In this document: positions 45,105 through 55,745 of the stretch, piece by piece
Position numbering within the stretch: position 1 is the stretch's first letter
Layout: every line of letters starts with the position of its first letter
From: Zizania palustris
Lineage: Eukaryota > Streptophyta > Magnoliopsida > Poales > Poaceae
DNA: 64,000 nucleotides
Reading direction: 5' to 3'
Assembly (NCBI GenBank): GCA_019279435.1
Contig: JAAALK010000283.1
Coordinates: 65,082,642 to 65,146,641 of the forward strand
Position numbers and translations under genes: made by a program
The notes under the pieces: model-generated
What the model was told of the DNA's origin: nothing
Databases searched by the model: none
The model's input: only the letters and a program-made list of their open reading frames with translations

Positions 45105-47160
45105 TGTAGGACCGAAAGTAGCGACCAGAGGGGGGGTGAATGGGCGCCTAAAAATTCTTTCGAATCAATGGCCTGCTCCCAACACCCAACGCACCTCAAA
45201 AGACTAAGCAACAAAGCGCGAACAGATTGCCTAAGTCTAAAAGTATCTAGCCTAGAAAAGACTAGTGTGCGAGACAAAGAAACACCAATACAGTGCTAAT
45301 AGGCAGATAAACAAAATATTCGAGACATGGCAAATCATACTCCTCAGCAGATGATCTAAGTGTACATGAAAAGAGATGAGAAGTTTACTGTTCAAATTTG
45401 TCTCCTGATCGAAACTTGGCGAAGCCTGCTTCACTGTGTCGAAGCCTGCTTCGCAGAGTCGAAGCCTGCTTCGGAGTCCCTTGTCGAAGTCTAGCGAAGG
45501 CTGTTGTGGGAGTGCTGAAGGTTTGTGGAGACTAGCCTAGCTCAAGTGTGTCAAAGTGCGAAGTATGCTTCGAAGCGAAGTATGACAGTATCGAAGCTTG
45601 CTTCGAACAGTGTACTTCGAAGCCTAAACCTCGAACAGAAAGCTTCGAACAAGATTCACAGAAAAACAACCTTCGAATGATAAGCGAAGCCAAACACACA
45701 GCAGCAAGACGAAATCGAAGCCTACACTCTACCTTCGAAGCTAGCTTGGTCAAGGTATGATAAACGAAGTGATAACCTTCGACCCGAGGGCTAACTTCGA
45801 ATAACAAACTTCGAACTCACACACTGTAACCTTCGGAAAAGACAGCAGCAGAAGAACCTCAGAGACCACACCTCAAGCGAAGTCTACCAGAGAGACAAGC
45901 TTCGAAGCTAACTTCGAAGCCTGTCGAAGTATTGACTTCGAAAAGCTCGAGTCGGAGTACACCTTCGCAAAGACTGTCGAAGTATGCTAACAGAACAGAA
46001 GCGAAGCACAGAACACACTTCGAAGCTAGGTTCACAGTTCAAAATCAAAGCTGAAAGTACTTCGCAAAGCCTTTGAAGATGTCAGGTTGAAGCTTGCTTC
46101 ACAGAGCTAAAAGGGCTTCACACCAGACATGGGGCTTCGCAAGAAACAGCCAGAGAAAAGCTAAGTCATGTATACTCGATCAAAAAGTCTATGCAGTCAA
46201 AAGCAAGGCTAGAGTACTAGTGTACTGTTTCTACAGGAAGTAGTACTACTTGCTACAGTACACAAGAAATAGTACTCACGTGAAGAACAAATAACAAACA
46301 GGGAAGCTTCCTCTCAGGAATAAACTAGCCGCGCACGTCAATCAAAGCCATACAAAACAACTGCAGAGTTGCTGCAACTCGAATGACAAGTGAAGAGAAA
46401 AGAATCTCATGGATTCATGAAGAACAGAACGCACAAAAGTGCATGCAGGAACAAAAATAGCTTGCACAGGAGCCTAGCGGCGCACAAACAGGAGGGAGAA
46501 AAATGCAGGAAACACAAGTGACTCAATCCTTGATTAAAAAGTGATTTCTTGAAAAGGGTAACCTAACCCTAGGGATTGAGGCCCTATTTATAGGCTTCCC
46601 AATAGCTAGGAATATTCCACCAGCCCCTTAGGGTTTTTTACAGACGCTGAAATAAAAGGAAAAGACTAAACTGTCCTTAGGATATTTTTACAGACTCGAC
46701 TGACTGACTGTGGGCCTAGGGACAAAATAGTAAACTCCTATTTACAGATGACTTATCTGGAAGCTAAGCTTTCGTAGCGACTACGGCTTCTCTTCTGGAC
46801 AGTCTGATACAAGATCAGCGGTCGTCAGTTTTTCGCCGAAACTGACAAAGCCTCCACCAACTTTGCCCCAGGTACCCGGATTGGGCCGGCCCGACTCCGC
46901 AGCTCTCTCAGCACAGCAATCGCTCACTGCCCGTGTACCTGAGTCAATCCTGGTCAACAGCCCAGTGGGTCTTCTGCTGCTTCTGGCCCATGTACCCGGA
47001 TTGGGCCAGCCCGACAGTCGCTCGCTGCCTGTGTACCTGAGTCACACGCGGCCCATGACACAGCAGATCTCCTCTCTTCTTCTGTCCTCTTTGACTATCG
47101 TTGACAATGACTCATCACATCTGGAGCCATGAGACCCACACTATTCAGCATGGCTCCTCA
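45105..47160 (-). mobile_element. Sirevirus solo LTR inside the inner Tat element
   Basis: 2,056 bp, TGTAGGACCG to TGGCTCCTCA on +, flanked by CTTGG on both sides (45100-45104 and 47161-47165). It is the same family as the complete Sirevirus but clearly diverged, with many substitutions and indels, so it is an older insertion. TATA box at 46585-46594 read leftward. No internal sequence. Confidence 0.95.
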
Positions 47161-47165
47161 CTTGG

Positions 47166-48092
47166 GCACCTCAAGGCATGTCCAAATAGTAGAAGAGACG
47201 CCTACAAAGGCTGCGGGCACAGGAGATGCGTGAAAGGAAAGCTGAGTCCGAGTGCGATGCTATCTTCGAGGAAATCCACCCTCGGCCAGCTACAAAGCAA
47301 GTATGGAGGGAGAAGCCGATTGAGATAACCAACCCGGCTCCTAGTCCAAGCGACGACAATGACGACATGCTCGACGACGATTACTCGCCCATCTCTGAGG
47401 GACCCGCACCCCAGGTGATGGACATCAACATCGTCACGCTGCCTGCCGAGTTCGCCCTACCACGGGACGAGGCCGAGGTCACTCAATTGAACCTCGGTCC
47501 GCTCAATGCCATCTTCGAGAAGCCCGAGGACTCGGCTCACCATCTAAAGCCCCTTTATGTCAGGGGTCACATCGATGGGAAGCCAATTTCCCGGATGCTC
47601 GTTGACGGCGGCGCCACTGTTAACCTAATGCCTTATTCATTATTGAAAAAACTTGGCAGGGACGAAGATGACCTGAAGAAGACTAACTTGATGCTCAACG
47701 GCTTCAACGGCGAGAGCTCCGAGGCCAAGGGAGTACTCTCCATGGAGTTGACGGTGGGCAACAATACATTGCCAACAACATTTTTCGTCATCGACGTACA
47801 AGGTAACTATAGCATGCTACTCGGACGCGACTGGATTCACGCAAACTGTTGCATTCCCTCTACCCTACATCAGTGCTTGATACAGTGGGACGGCGATGAG
47901 GTGGAGGTCATCCCCGCGGATAGTTCGGCCCAAGTAGCTTTGGCCGCTGTGTCGGTTGACGCCGTCCATAACAAAGTAGAGTGTCTATCAGGTAGAGATC
48001 TTTTGGATTATGACTTTGTTAGTGTATACGGAGGACGGTTTGTACCAGTGTCTGTAAAGCCGGCTGGAGTAGCACGACTATTTTTGTATTAA
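47166..48092 (+). pseudogene. Protease region of the inner Tat element
   Basis: Open from the ATG at 47226 (288 residues). An acidic linker is followed by the protease with ISRMLVDGGATVNLMPYSLL (active-site DGG-A) and YSMLLGRDWIH. It ends at TAA 48090, and RT follows after a short gap. It would cleave the polyprotein; the conserved motif is intact but the flanking frames are not. Confidence 0.85.
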
Positions 48093-48097
48093 TAGTC

Positions 48098-49263
48098 ATG
48101 TCTAGCAAGAATAATCTAGATTGGCTAAAGTCTCGGGTGGAGCAATATTGGTCTAAAAAAGACGGTATTGCCGAAGCCATCGAGGACTTTAGCGAAGTAG
48201 AAAAATTAGGGCAAGGTTTTGCATCAGCCGATCCCTTGGAGGAGGTCGACATAGGTGACGGTAGCATCCCAAGGCTGACTTTTGTAAACCAAAATTTACA
48301 GCCCGATGAAAAGGCTGAAGTAATAAAGTTACTTCGGTCGTATGTCGATTGTTTCGCATGGGAGTATAGCGAGATGCAGGGCTAAGCCGCGAGCTCGTAG
48401 AGCATCGACTTCCCATCAAGTCCGGATTTAGGCCTTATAAGCATCCTCCCCGTCGCTTTAATTCGGTCGTCTATGACCGAGTTAAGGAAGAAGTGGAACG
48501 ACTACTCAAGGCTGAATTTATTAGGCCGTGAAGGTATGTGGAATGGGTTGCTAACATATTGCCTGTAGAGAAGAAAGGGAGCGGCAAGATACGAGTATGC
48601 ATTGATTTCTGGGATATGAATAGAGCCACTCCGAAGGATGAGTATCCAATGCCGATAGCCGACATGCTGATCAACGATGCTTCAGGACATAAGGTACTAA
48701 GTTTTCTTCATGGCAATGCCGGTTATAATCAAATCTTTATGGCCGAAGAGGACATCTACAAGACTGCCTTTCGATGCCCTGGTTTTGTTGGTTTGTTCGA
48801 ATGGGTTGTCATGACTTTTGGTTTGAAAAATGCCGGCGCCACATATCAGCGCGCTATGAATTTAATCTTTCATGACTTGTTAGGAGTCATGTTAGAAGTT
48901 TACATCGATGATGTTGTGGTCAAATCGGACGCTATGGGAAACCATTTAGCCGATTTGAATGTTGCTTTCGATAGGATGCGACAATATGGGTTGAAAATGA
49001 ACCCGCTTAACTATGCTTTTGGCGTGTCAGCAGGTAAGTTCTTAGGTTTCATGATTCACGAGAGAGGCATCAAAATTGATCCCAAAAGACTTGAAAAGAT
49101 TAGAAACATTGCAGCGCCGACATGCAAAAGGGATGTACAAAAGTTGCTAGGCAAGTTGAACTATTTGTGTCGCTTTATATCCAACTTGTCCGGCAAAACT
49201 GATGCCTTTGTCCCCATACTTCGGCTAAAGAACGAAGCCGAGTTCACTTGGGGGGCAAGCTAG
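48098..49263 (+). pseudogene. pol: Reverse transcriptase of the inner Tat element
   Basis: N-terminal part at 48098-48385, then a one-base shift near 48380, a TGA near 48530, and a long open part 48538-49263. That part has IRVCIDFWDMNRATPKDEYP, LSFLHGNAGYNQI, FGLKNAGATYQRAMN and catalytic VYIDDVVVKSD, then thumb sequence to a TAG at 49261 where Gln is usual. The stops at 48530 and 49261 are each one transition from a sense codon. Confidence 0.88.
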
Positions 49264-50260
49264 CAAAGTGCTTTCGAAAAGATCAAGGAGTGCTTGTCAT
49301 CACCGCTTGTGGTGAGAGCACCTAAAGCCGGGATTTCATTTCGGTTATATGTCACCGCTGAAGATAGCGTAATTGGAGCCGTGCTAACCCAGGTACGCGT
49401 TTGTGGAGCGATTATGTTTATCACTTTATTACGCGTGTACCAAGTTACGCCATTATCTTCTCCCCACCACATGTGTTGTCGTTTGCCAAACCGATGTTAT
49501 AAAGCACATGTTACAGAAGCCAATTCTAAGTGGAAGAATCGGAAAATGGGCTTATGCATTGATTGAGTACGATTTGGCCTACGAGCCCCTAAGAGCGATG
49601 AAAGGCCAAGTCGTAGCCAACTTTATAGTTGATCATCACATAGATGTAAGCTGGAGTGATACTGTTGCTCTAGTCGAGGTAGTACCATGGAAAATCTATT
49701 TTGATGGTTCGGCTTGCAAGAGTGGCCAAGGTATTGTAGTGGTTCTCGTATCACCTAATGGTATGCGCTTTGAAACCTCGGCCCGACTAGAGTTTTATTC
49801 CACCAATAACCAAGCCGAATACGAGGCTTTGTTGCTAGGTCTTGAACTACTAGAGTCTGTAGGCGCTAAACATGTTCGCGCGTATGGTGATTCGTTATTA
49901 GTGGTACAACAAGTAGCTAAGAATGCTCAATGTTTTAATGGATTTCTGAATAGCTACTTGGACAAATGTCTAGACATAGTTGCTACTTTTGATGATTTCA
50001 AAATATCTCACGTGTCAAGAGAAGCCAATTCAGTTGCCAATGATTTGGCTCAGCAAGCATCTGGCTACCAAGTCTGGAGAGGGCAATTTTCTGTATTGGA
50101 GAAGCCGGTGTTCAGTCCAACTGTCGAAGCCAGTAAAGGTGGTCAGGCGCATGCCTCGGGTCGAACCCCTCGGGTCGCCGAAGGCCACCGCGCGCCGAGG
50201 CCCCTAGATCAGAGTGCTCTGCCGATCAAAGGATCTGGCACGGCGGAGCCCATAGTGTGA
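49264..50260 (+). pseudogene. RNase H and second RNase H of the inner Tat element
   Basis: The first RNase H starts at 49264 and loses part of its sequence at about 49392, where the frame also changes, then resumes with LCLSLYYACTKLRHYLL. The second, archaeal-type RNase H (about 49690-50075) has IYFDGSACKSGQGI, STNNQAEYEALLLGLE and AYGDSLLVVQQ, and is intact within the 49403-50260 frame. Confidence 0.85.
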
Positions 50261-50560
50261 AGCCTCCCGGACGGAGAAGGCTTCCCGGAGTCCGAACCCT
50301 CAGAATAGCTTCGGCCTGGCACACTCCGAATGGCCACCTCGGCCAGGCTTCGATAGGAGCTGGAATGGCTCGGGGGGCACCCCAAAGTTAGTATTTTAGA
50401 AGTTTTTTCAGAAGATGGACCAGCGAGGCCCTCTGAAACCTGTAAGGGCGATTGGAGAGACCAAATCGTCCGGTATTTGAGAGACCCTAGTCAAAGGGCT
50501 GATCGGAAGGTTCGACGACAAGCGTTCAAATTCGTGTTGATGGACAACACATTGTATCGC
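50261..50560 (+). other. Linker between RNase H and integrase, frame-broken
   Basis: GC-rich and full of stops in all forward frames; homologous position to the linker in related elements. No separate gene. Confidence 0.6.
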
Positions 50561-51709
50561 CGAACCATCGACGGAGTGCTATTGAAGTGTTTAGACCATT
50601 AGCAGTCCTAGGTGTCTATAGGAGAAGTCCATGAGGGGCTTTGCGGCACTCATCAGTCAGCCCAAAAGATGAGTTGGATGCTCAAAAGAGCGGGTTTTTA
50701 TTGGCCGACTATGACTGAAGATTGTTTCAAGTACTATAGAGGGTGTGAGGCATGTCAGAAGTTTGGCAACATCCAGTTGGCTCCTGCATCATTGCTCAAT
50801 CCTATTGTCAAGCCATAGCCATTTCGAGGTTGGGGTTTAGACTTCATCGGCCAGATTCACCCTCATTCCTCAAAAGGGCATCAGTTCGTGTTGATGGCAA
50901 CAGATTACTTCACTAAGTGGATCGAGGTCGTACCTCTCAAGAACATGACTCACAATGAGGTACGTGATTTTATTTTGAAGCACATCATACATAGATTCAG
51001 AATTCCCCAAACTCTTACTACGGATCAAGGTAGTTCATTTGTTTCTGGAGAAGTAAGGGACTTCGCCGAATACTATGGTATTAAGTTGATAAACTCTTCA
51101 CCTTACTATGCTCAGGCCAATGGTCAGGCCGAGTCTAGTAATAAAACCGTGATTAAGCTCATTAAGAAGAAAATTGAAGAGTTTCCTAAAAGGTGGCATG
51201 AAGTGCTTTCCGAGATGTTATGGGCTTTTAGGATTGCAAAGAACGGTGCCACCAAGGTCAGTCCATATGAGTTGGTATATGGACAAGAGGCCGTTCTGCC
51301 TGTAGAGGTAGATCTTGGCTCCTTAAGATTGTTAAAGCAAGACGGCTTATCGGTCGATGAGTATGAGGCTCTTCTGAAAGACAATTTGGAGGAAGTGACC
51401 GATAAGAGACTAAGGGCTTTAGGAGCCATAGAAGTAGACAAGAAGAGAGTAGCTAAATCCTACAATAAGAAGGTTAAACCAAAATCGTTTCAAATAGGAG
51501 ACTTGGTATGGAAAACGATTTTTCCTTTAGGCACGAAGAGTCCCAAATTCGGCAAATGGTCACCTAGTTGGGAAGGTCCTTTTAAGATAGCTGAAATCGC
51601 TCCCGGCAACGCATACGTGTTGGAATCCCTGCAGGGAGAGCGGTTTCGAAGAGCTTTGAATGGTAGATACTTGAAAAGGTATTTCCCAAGTGTGTGTCAA
51701 ACATCATAA
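50561..51709 (+). pseudogene. Integrase of the inner Tat element
   Basis: The zinc-binding part (50612-50818) shows HEGLCGTHQSAQKM and CEACQKFG. After a TAG at 50816 and a short gap, a 273-residue frame (50888-51709) carries DYFTKWIEVVPL, TTDQGSSFVSGEV (catalytic Asp), YYAQANGQAESSNKT (catalytic Glu) and a C-terminal domain ending KRYFPS. It is well preserved apart from the breaks upstream. Confidence 0.88.
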
Positions 51710-51777
51710 AAGTGTCGAAAAGCCGATACAGATGGTATCGTCTTCAGCTCGTTGTGCTTTTAGTTCACTAGTTCACT

Positions 51778-51797
51778 AAAAGGCAGGGGGCATGTGC
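51778..51797 (+). promoter_or_regulatory. Polypurine tract of the inner Tat element
   Basis: AAAAGGCAGGGGG followed by CATGTGC lies directly before the 3' LTR; AAAGGCAGGGGGCA is the usual tract of this group. Confidence 0.85.
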
Positions 51798-52810
51798 TGA
51801 TGGCAAAAAATGGCATTAATGGCTAGATTGTCAAAATATCAATTTTTGATGGTTTGGGCCGAAAATACACATGTCTAGGGTCTGTCTGAAGCCCTACAAG
51901 GCCGAAGTACGTTGAGCTATGGGCTCCGAAAGCCTCTAGCCAGCCCATGGGCTTCGGCCAGGAAGCCTTCGGAGGCCCACGCTGCCGAAGCTTCGGCCCA
52001 AGGAGCAGGCCTCGACGGGCCTAGTCGAAGCCCACCTCGGCAGAGATAGAGTTGTTTGCGTCACCGGCTCAATCTCTATCTCCATCTGGTCGGATTAATA
52101 GCAGATTAGATTAGGAGTTAACCCCCTATAAATAGAGAGGCATGGCCAGCGTGGAGAACCCCCCAACTCAAACCAAACCAAAGCCAATGCTTTGATCGTA
52201 TTTACCTTACCTTTATTTTCCTATACCTCTTCGTGGGTTTGCCTGGAAGCCCTCCGTCGGCCGCTACGGAATAGTGGTAACCCTTGTTACTTCGCCTGTG
52301 AAGTATCCGTTAATCTACGTAATAGATTGCTATCGCCTTGTTACTTCGCCTGTGAAGTATCCGCTAATCCGCGTAATAGATTGCTACCTTCCCTACTAGT
52401 GCAACACTTAGCAAAATTCGGTCCTCAGGCTGAATTAGTACTTCGCACTCTTCTGTTGCAGGTTCGCACATCCAGAGCTACTTCTTCGGAGGTATCCGGA
52501 GCTGAGAGATTGGTTTCGGAGGTCCCTAGGACACCCTTCGACGGGACTACAGGCTTTGACAGCAGGCTTCGCCAGCATACTTCATCGCGACAGGCTTCGC
52601 CACGACCATATTCTATTTAATCTATATCTTTCGGCTAATTGGATTATTTTGTGTAATCTGGTTGCCTGGCGACTCCACCCCCTTATCACTATTAAGGGTA
52701 GTTGGAACGCGATGTCGGTGCCACGTCACGCTTAGTCTTGTCCCTAAGTATCCGTGTACTTTTGGATCGTCAAACTGACCCAAGTGCGGGGGCACGTTTC
52801 TGTGTCAACA
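51798..52810 (+). mobile_element. 3' LTR of the inner Tat element, internally deleted
   Basis: 1,013 bp. Compared with the 5' LTR it lacks 34 bp (one arm of a direct repeat at GCTGCCGAAGCTTCGG) and 267 bp (between two TATTC copies). Together with a one-base difference these account for the size gap. TATA box near 52126-52136. Confidence 0.9.
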
Positions 52811-55745
52811 GCCTCCACCTGTCGGATCCGTCTTCCCCGCAGGATCCAACCCCAAATCCCCCCCTCGCCGGCCGAAGCCCTAACCCTGCCTCGGATCCGC
52901 CCCCGCCGTCCCCTCCCTTTAATCCGTCGCCGGCATTGAATTCCCCAGGTCCCGCCGACCGTTTCCCCCATTACTCCACCGCGTCATTGCCCCGGAACCG
53001 TCGTCCGCATGCATGGAAAGAGGCTCGCCGGCGTTGAAGCGCTTTTATTCTCGGCCTCCCTCAATTGCGCCCCCTCTGCCCCCACCGGTGACCCTATTTA
53101 AGCCCCCTGGTACCCCGCATCCACCCCTCACTAGCAATTGCACCAGAACCGAACCGAACCGAACACCCGTGGTGCTCACTTTAACACCACTCCGCCGCCC
53201 TCACTCCAGCCATCGCTCGCCATCACCGGAGCCCACCTTCCTCCTCGGCGACCACACCACCGTAACCGTCGTGACCTCCCTGACCGCAGCCACCACTTCG
53301 ACGTCGATGAACCCTGCCGGAGCACCATCGCCGACGAGGACCCAAACTCCTTCGCCGCCCCCGCTCGTCGCCGGCCACGCTGCGACGACCTCTCGCCTCG
53401 CCTAAGGTACCCTCGTGATCCCCGTAATCCCCTTCGTCCATTTTAGCCCTTAGATCTGTCCGCCACCGCTCTCCATGGCCACTGGCCCGCTCGCCGTTGC
53501 CGGAGAAGACGACTGGCGCGGGTAAAATACCCGTGCCGTGTCGGATTCATCCCCGACCGCGTGATCGTGATCCGACGACTGAGATTAAATCGATCCTTCG
53601 GTTTAATCCACGCCGTCAGATCTGAGCGAAATGGTACGGTGCGATCTCGTGCGTCCGTTAGTTTTTAAAACCCTCGATGGATCTGGACCCTCCATCGCGT
53701 ACCGGTTCGATGTTTTAATCCTGGCCATCCACGTCAACTTAACTCCCCCGCCTCGCCCATGGCCGCCCGATCCCAATCCAACGGTGGATCTTGATCCGGC
53801 GCACGCGCACAGTGCGCGGGTTCACGGTGAACCCGGTTCACCATGGACCGACGCCTGTATTTAGAATTAAATTAATTTCCAGAAACAGTTTTAAACTTAT
53901 AAAATTCATATCTAGCGCATTTTAACTCCAAAAATTACCATTTCAATTCCAGAAAATTTATAATTTTATTCTCTACATGTTAATGCAATAAAAACAGTAG
54001 GTTTATATTGAGTATTTTATTTTTGTTTAATAATATATTCAAATGCACTTTAGGGTAAATTACAAATTGGTTCATTTCAATTTTATAAGAATTTATCTTT
54101 TATTATTTTCATGTTAGTGTAATAAAACCACTAGGTTTACACTGAACCTCCTATTTTAAATTAGTTAGAAAATTTAAAATACATTAGTTTACATTATTAT
54201 CCCTTTTTGAAAGGCCATTATTTCATTAAAAAATTATTTTTAAAATGTTCTTAAGATAAACTTCAGAAAGTTAATAACTTTATTTTCCTTAGTTCAAACC
54301 AAATCAAAAACCTATATGCCTATTGTGTGGATTTTGTATTGTTTATTGAATGTTATGTTTATTATTCATGTCGAAAAAACTACGACGCCACCGAGGAGCC
54401 AGAATATTACCCGAAGGTTCCCCCGTCACCTTTCGCTGAACAAGGCAAGTCACCAAACCAATCTTTTGAGCATATTGAACCCATGTTTTACTAAACTATC
54501 GCTAAAACACATGGGATATACATGCATTAGTCAAATGAAACCCTTACAATATATTTATTAGGATCCCCCGACCTTGATGTGCAACCCAAGCCATTCTATC
54601 TAGCCTAAACTCCTTGTCACCATATTATTAGTACTATTAGCTAGTGTCCAATGTATCGACACGATTGCTATAGGATTAAAAATGAGTCGTAGCGATTGGA
54701 ATCTACTATATGATCCCCGTTATTCTCATCTCTGGAATGCTGTTGGCGATAGAGTTTTGGTTGTGAGTGTATGCATTGTGGGTTCTGGGTGCAAGCTAGG
54801 GCATTGGTAGGTAGCACCCGGGGCACTATAAGGATCGGTATGTGGGATCCATTGCAATACACTTCCGTACTAACCACAAGTCTAATGGGTAAGTCCTAAC
54901 TAAGGTATGGAGTGTTCCAAACCAAGTCCACCACTTGGAGATGGGTCAAGCAGCACCTGTGGGTGGCTTATACCGACGTGGAGCAAAAGGGGGTGCGATG
55001 TTAGCCGGGATGCGGCCCGGCGCGCCGGCGAAACCTAGAGCAGGTGGTTATCGCTTGGAGCATTTCATGCTGAGGTTTTGGCACGAGTTCCCGTGGTATG
55101 GGTCATCTCGTTACACCTTGGTGTTTGGGATGAGTGCGTGCCTTGTGGGTACAGTAGTACACCTCTCATCAGAGTCATAAATCTTTTCGAAAAGCCAAGC
55201 CCACGGTCAAGGGCGGGTTGCGTGACATCCCATAGTTAGTTTACTTATAATGAATATGCATGATGATTTGACATGTAAGGACTGTTGTGCGAGGAGGGAA
55301 AACGTACTCCTCGAGTTAGATGGTGCTATGATGTTCATGTTTATTATTCCGCATGATTAAATTTGACTACACTAAATGCAATAACTGAAAAATGTACTTT
55401 TCCACACTATTAGCTATTGTCCTTCCTTTGTTATTACCTTGCATTACTATTTGCATCTGCGGTGGCTTGTTGAGTACTTTTTGTACTCATACCCGTTGGA
55501 CACACAATTCAGAGGATGCCTACTATGAGGATGGTCTGGAGTAGCGACCCAGTCAAGAAGAAGATCCTGAAGAGGGCGTTCGTCATGTTTTTTATTATTT
55601 ATTTTAATTTTACTCTTTTGTAATAATGTGGTATGCGTACCACGAATGTTTTCCGTATGTACGTTGTCGCATGATGAACCTATTGTATTATTGTTTTTCT
55701 TGGGAAATTCAATAATGTTTCGATTTGATAAATCGGGGCGTCACA
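52811..55745 (+). other. Right part of the Tekay-like solo LTR
   Basis: The GC-rich first 1 kb with CCGCC/CCACC repeats yields only compositional open frames. From 53860 it is AT-rich; two AATAAAA-CAGTAGGTTTA and AATAAAACCACTAGGTTTA blocks (about 53986 and 54120) form an imperfect direct repeat. No host gene seen. Confidence 0.7.

Larger units (their letters stand above)
42279..52810 (+). mobile_element. Tat-type Ty3-gypsy element inside the Tekay-like LTR
   Basis: LTRs at 42279-43593 and 51798-52810 both run from TGATGGCAAAAAATGG to GTGTCAACA. Between them lie PBS, gag, protease, RT, RNase H, a second RNase H, integrase and a polypurine tract, on +. Without the solo LTR at 45105-47160 it is about 8.5 kb, short for a Tat element, and gag seems to lack its capsid core. 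No clean target duplication is seen (CCTAT on the left, GCCTC on the right), so an end may have been altered after insertion. Confidence 0.9.
41775..55745 (+). mobile_element. Tekay-like chromovirus solo LTR (about 3.4 kb net)
   Basis: Begins TGTAACACCCCAAATTTT at 41775 and ends GGGGCGTCACA at 55745, with GAGGC on both sides (41770-41774 and 55746-55750). The net LTR is 41775-42278 plus 52811-55745. The GC-rich CACCTGTCGG/CACTTGTCAGC blocks, a TATA-like CTATTTAAG near 53094, and the hairpin TGAGTACTTTTTGTACTCA near 55473 are typical of the long LTRs of the Tekay/Del group. No internal domain, so it is a solo LTR. The family assignment rests on memory of these end motifs. Confidence 0.85.

Noticed and set aside
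42274..52815. Target duplication for the inner Tat element
   Set aside because: Flanks read CCTAT and GCCTC; GCCCC/GCCTC would need three extra bases on the left. Not convincing, so no TSD is claimed.
53013..53446. Pro/Thr/Arg-rich open frames as a host gene
   Set aside because: They lie in the GC-rich part of the Tekay-like LTR, have no domain, and occur in overlapping frames of both strands.
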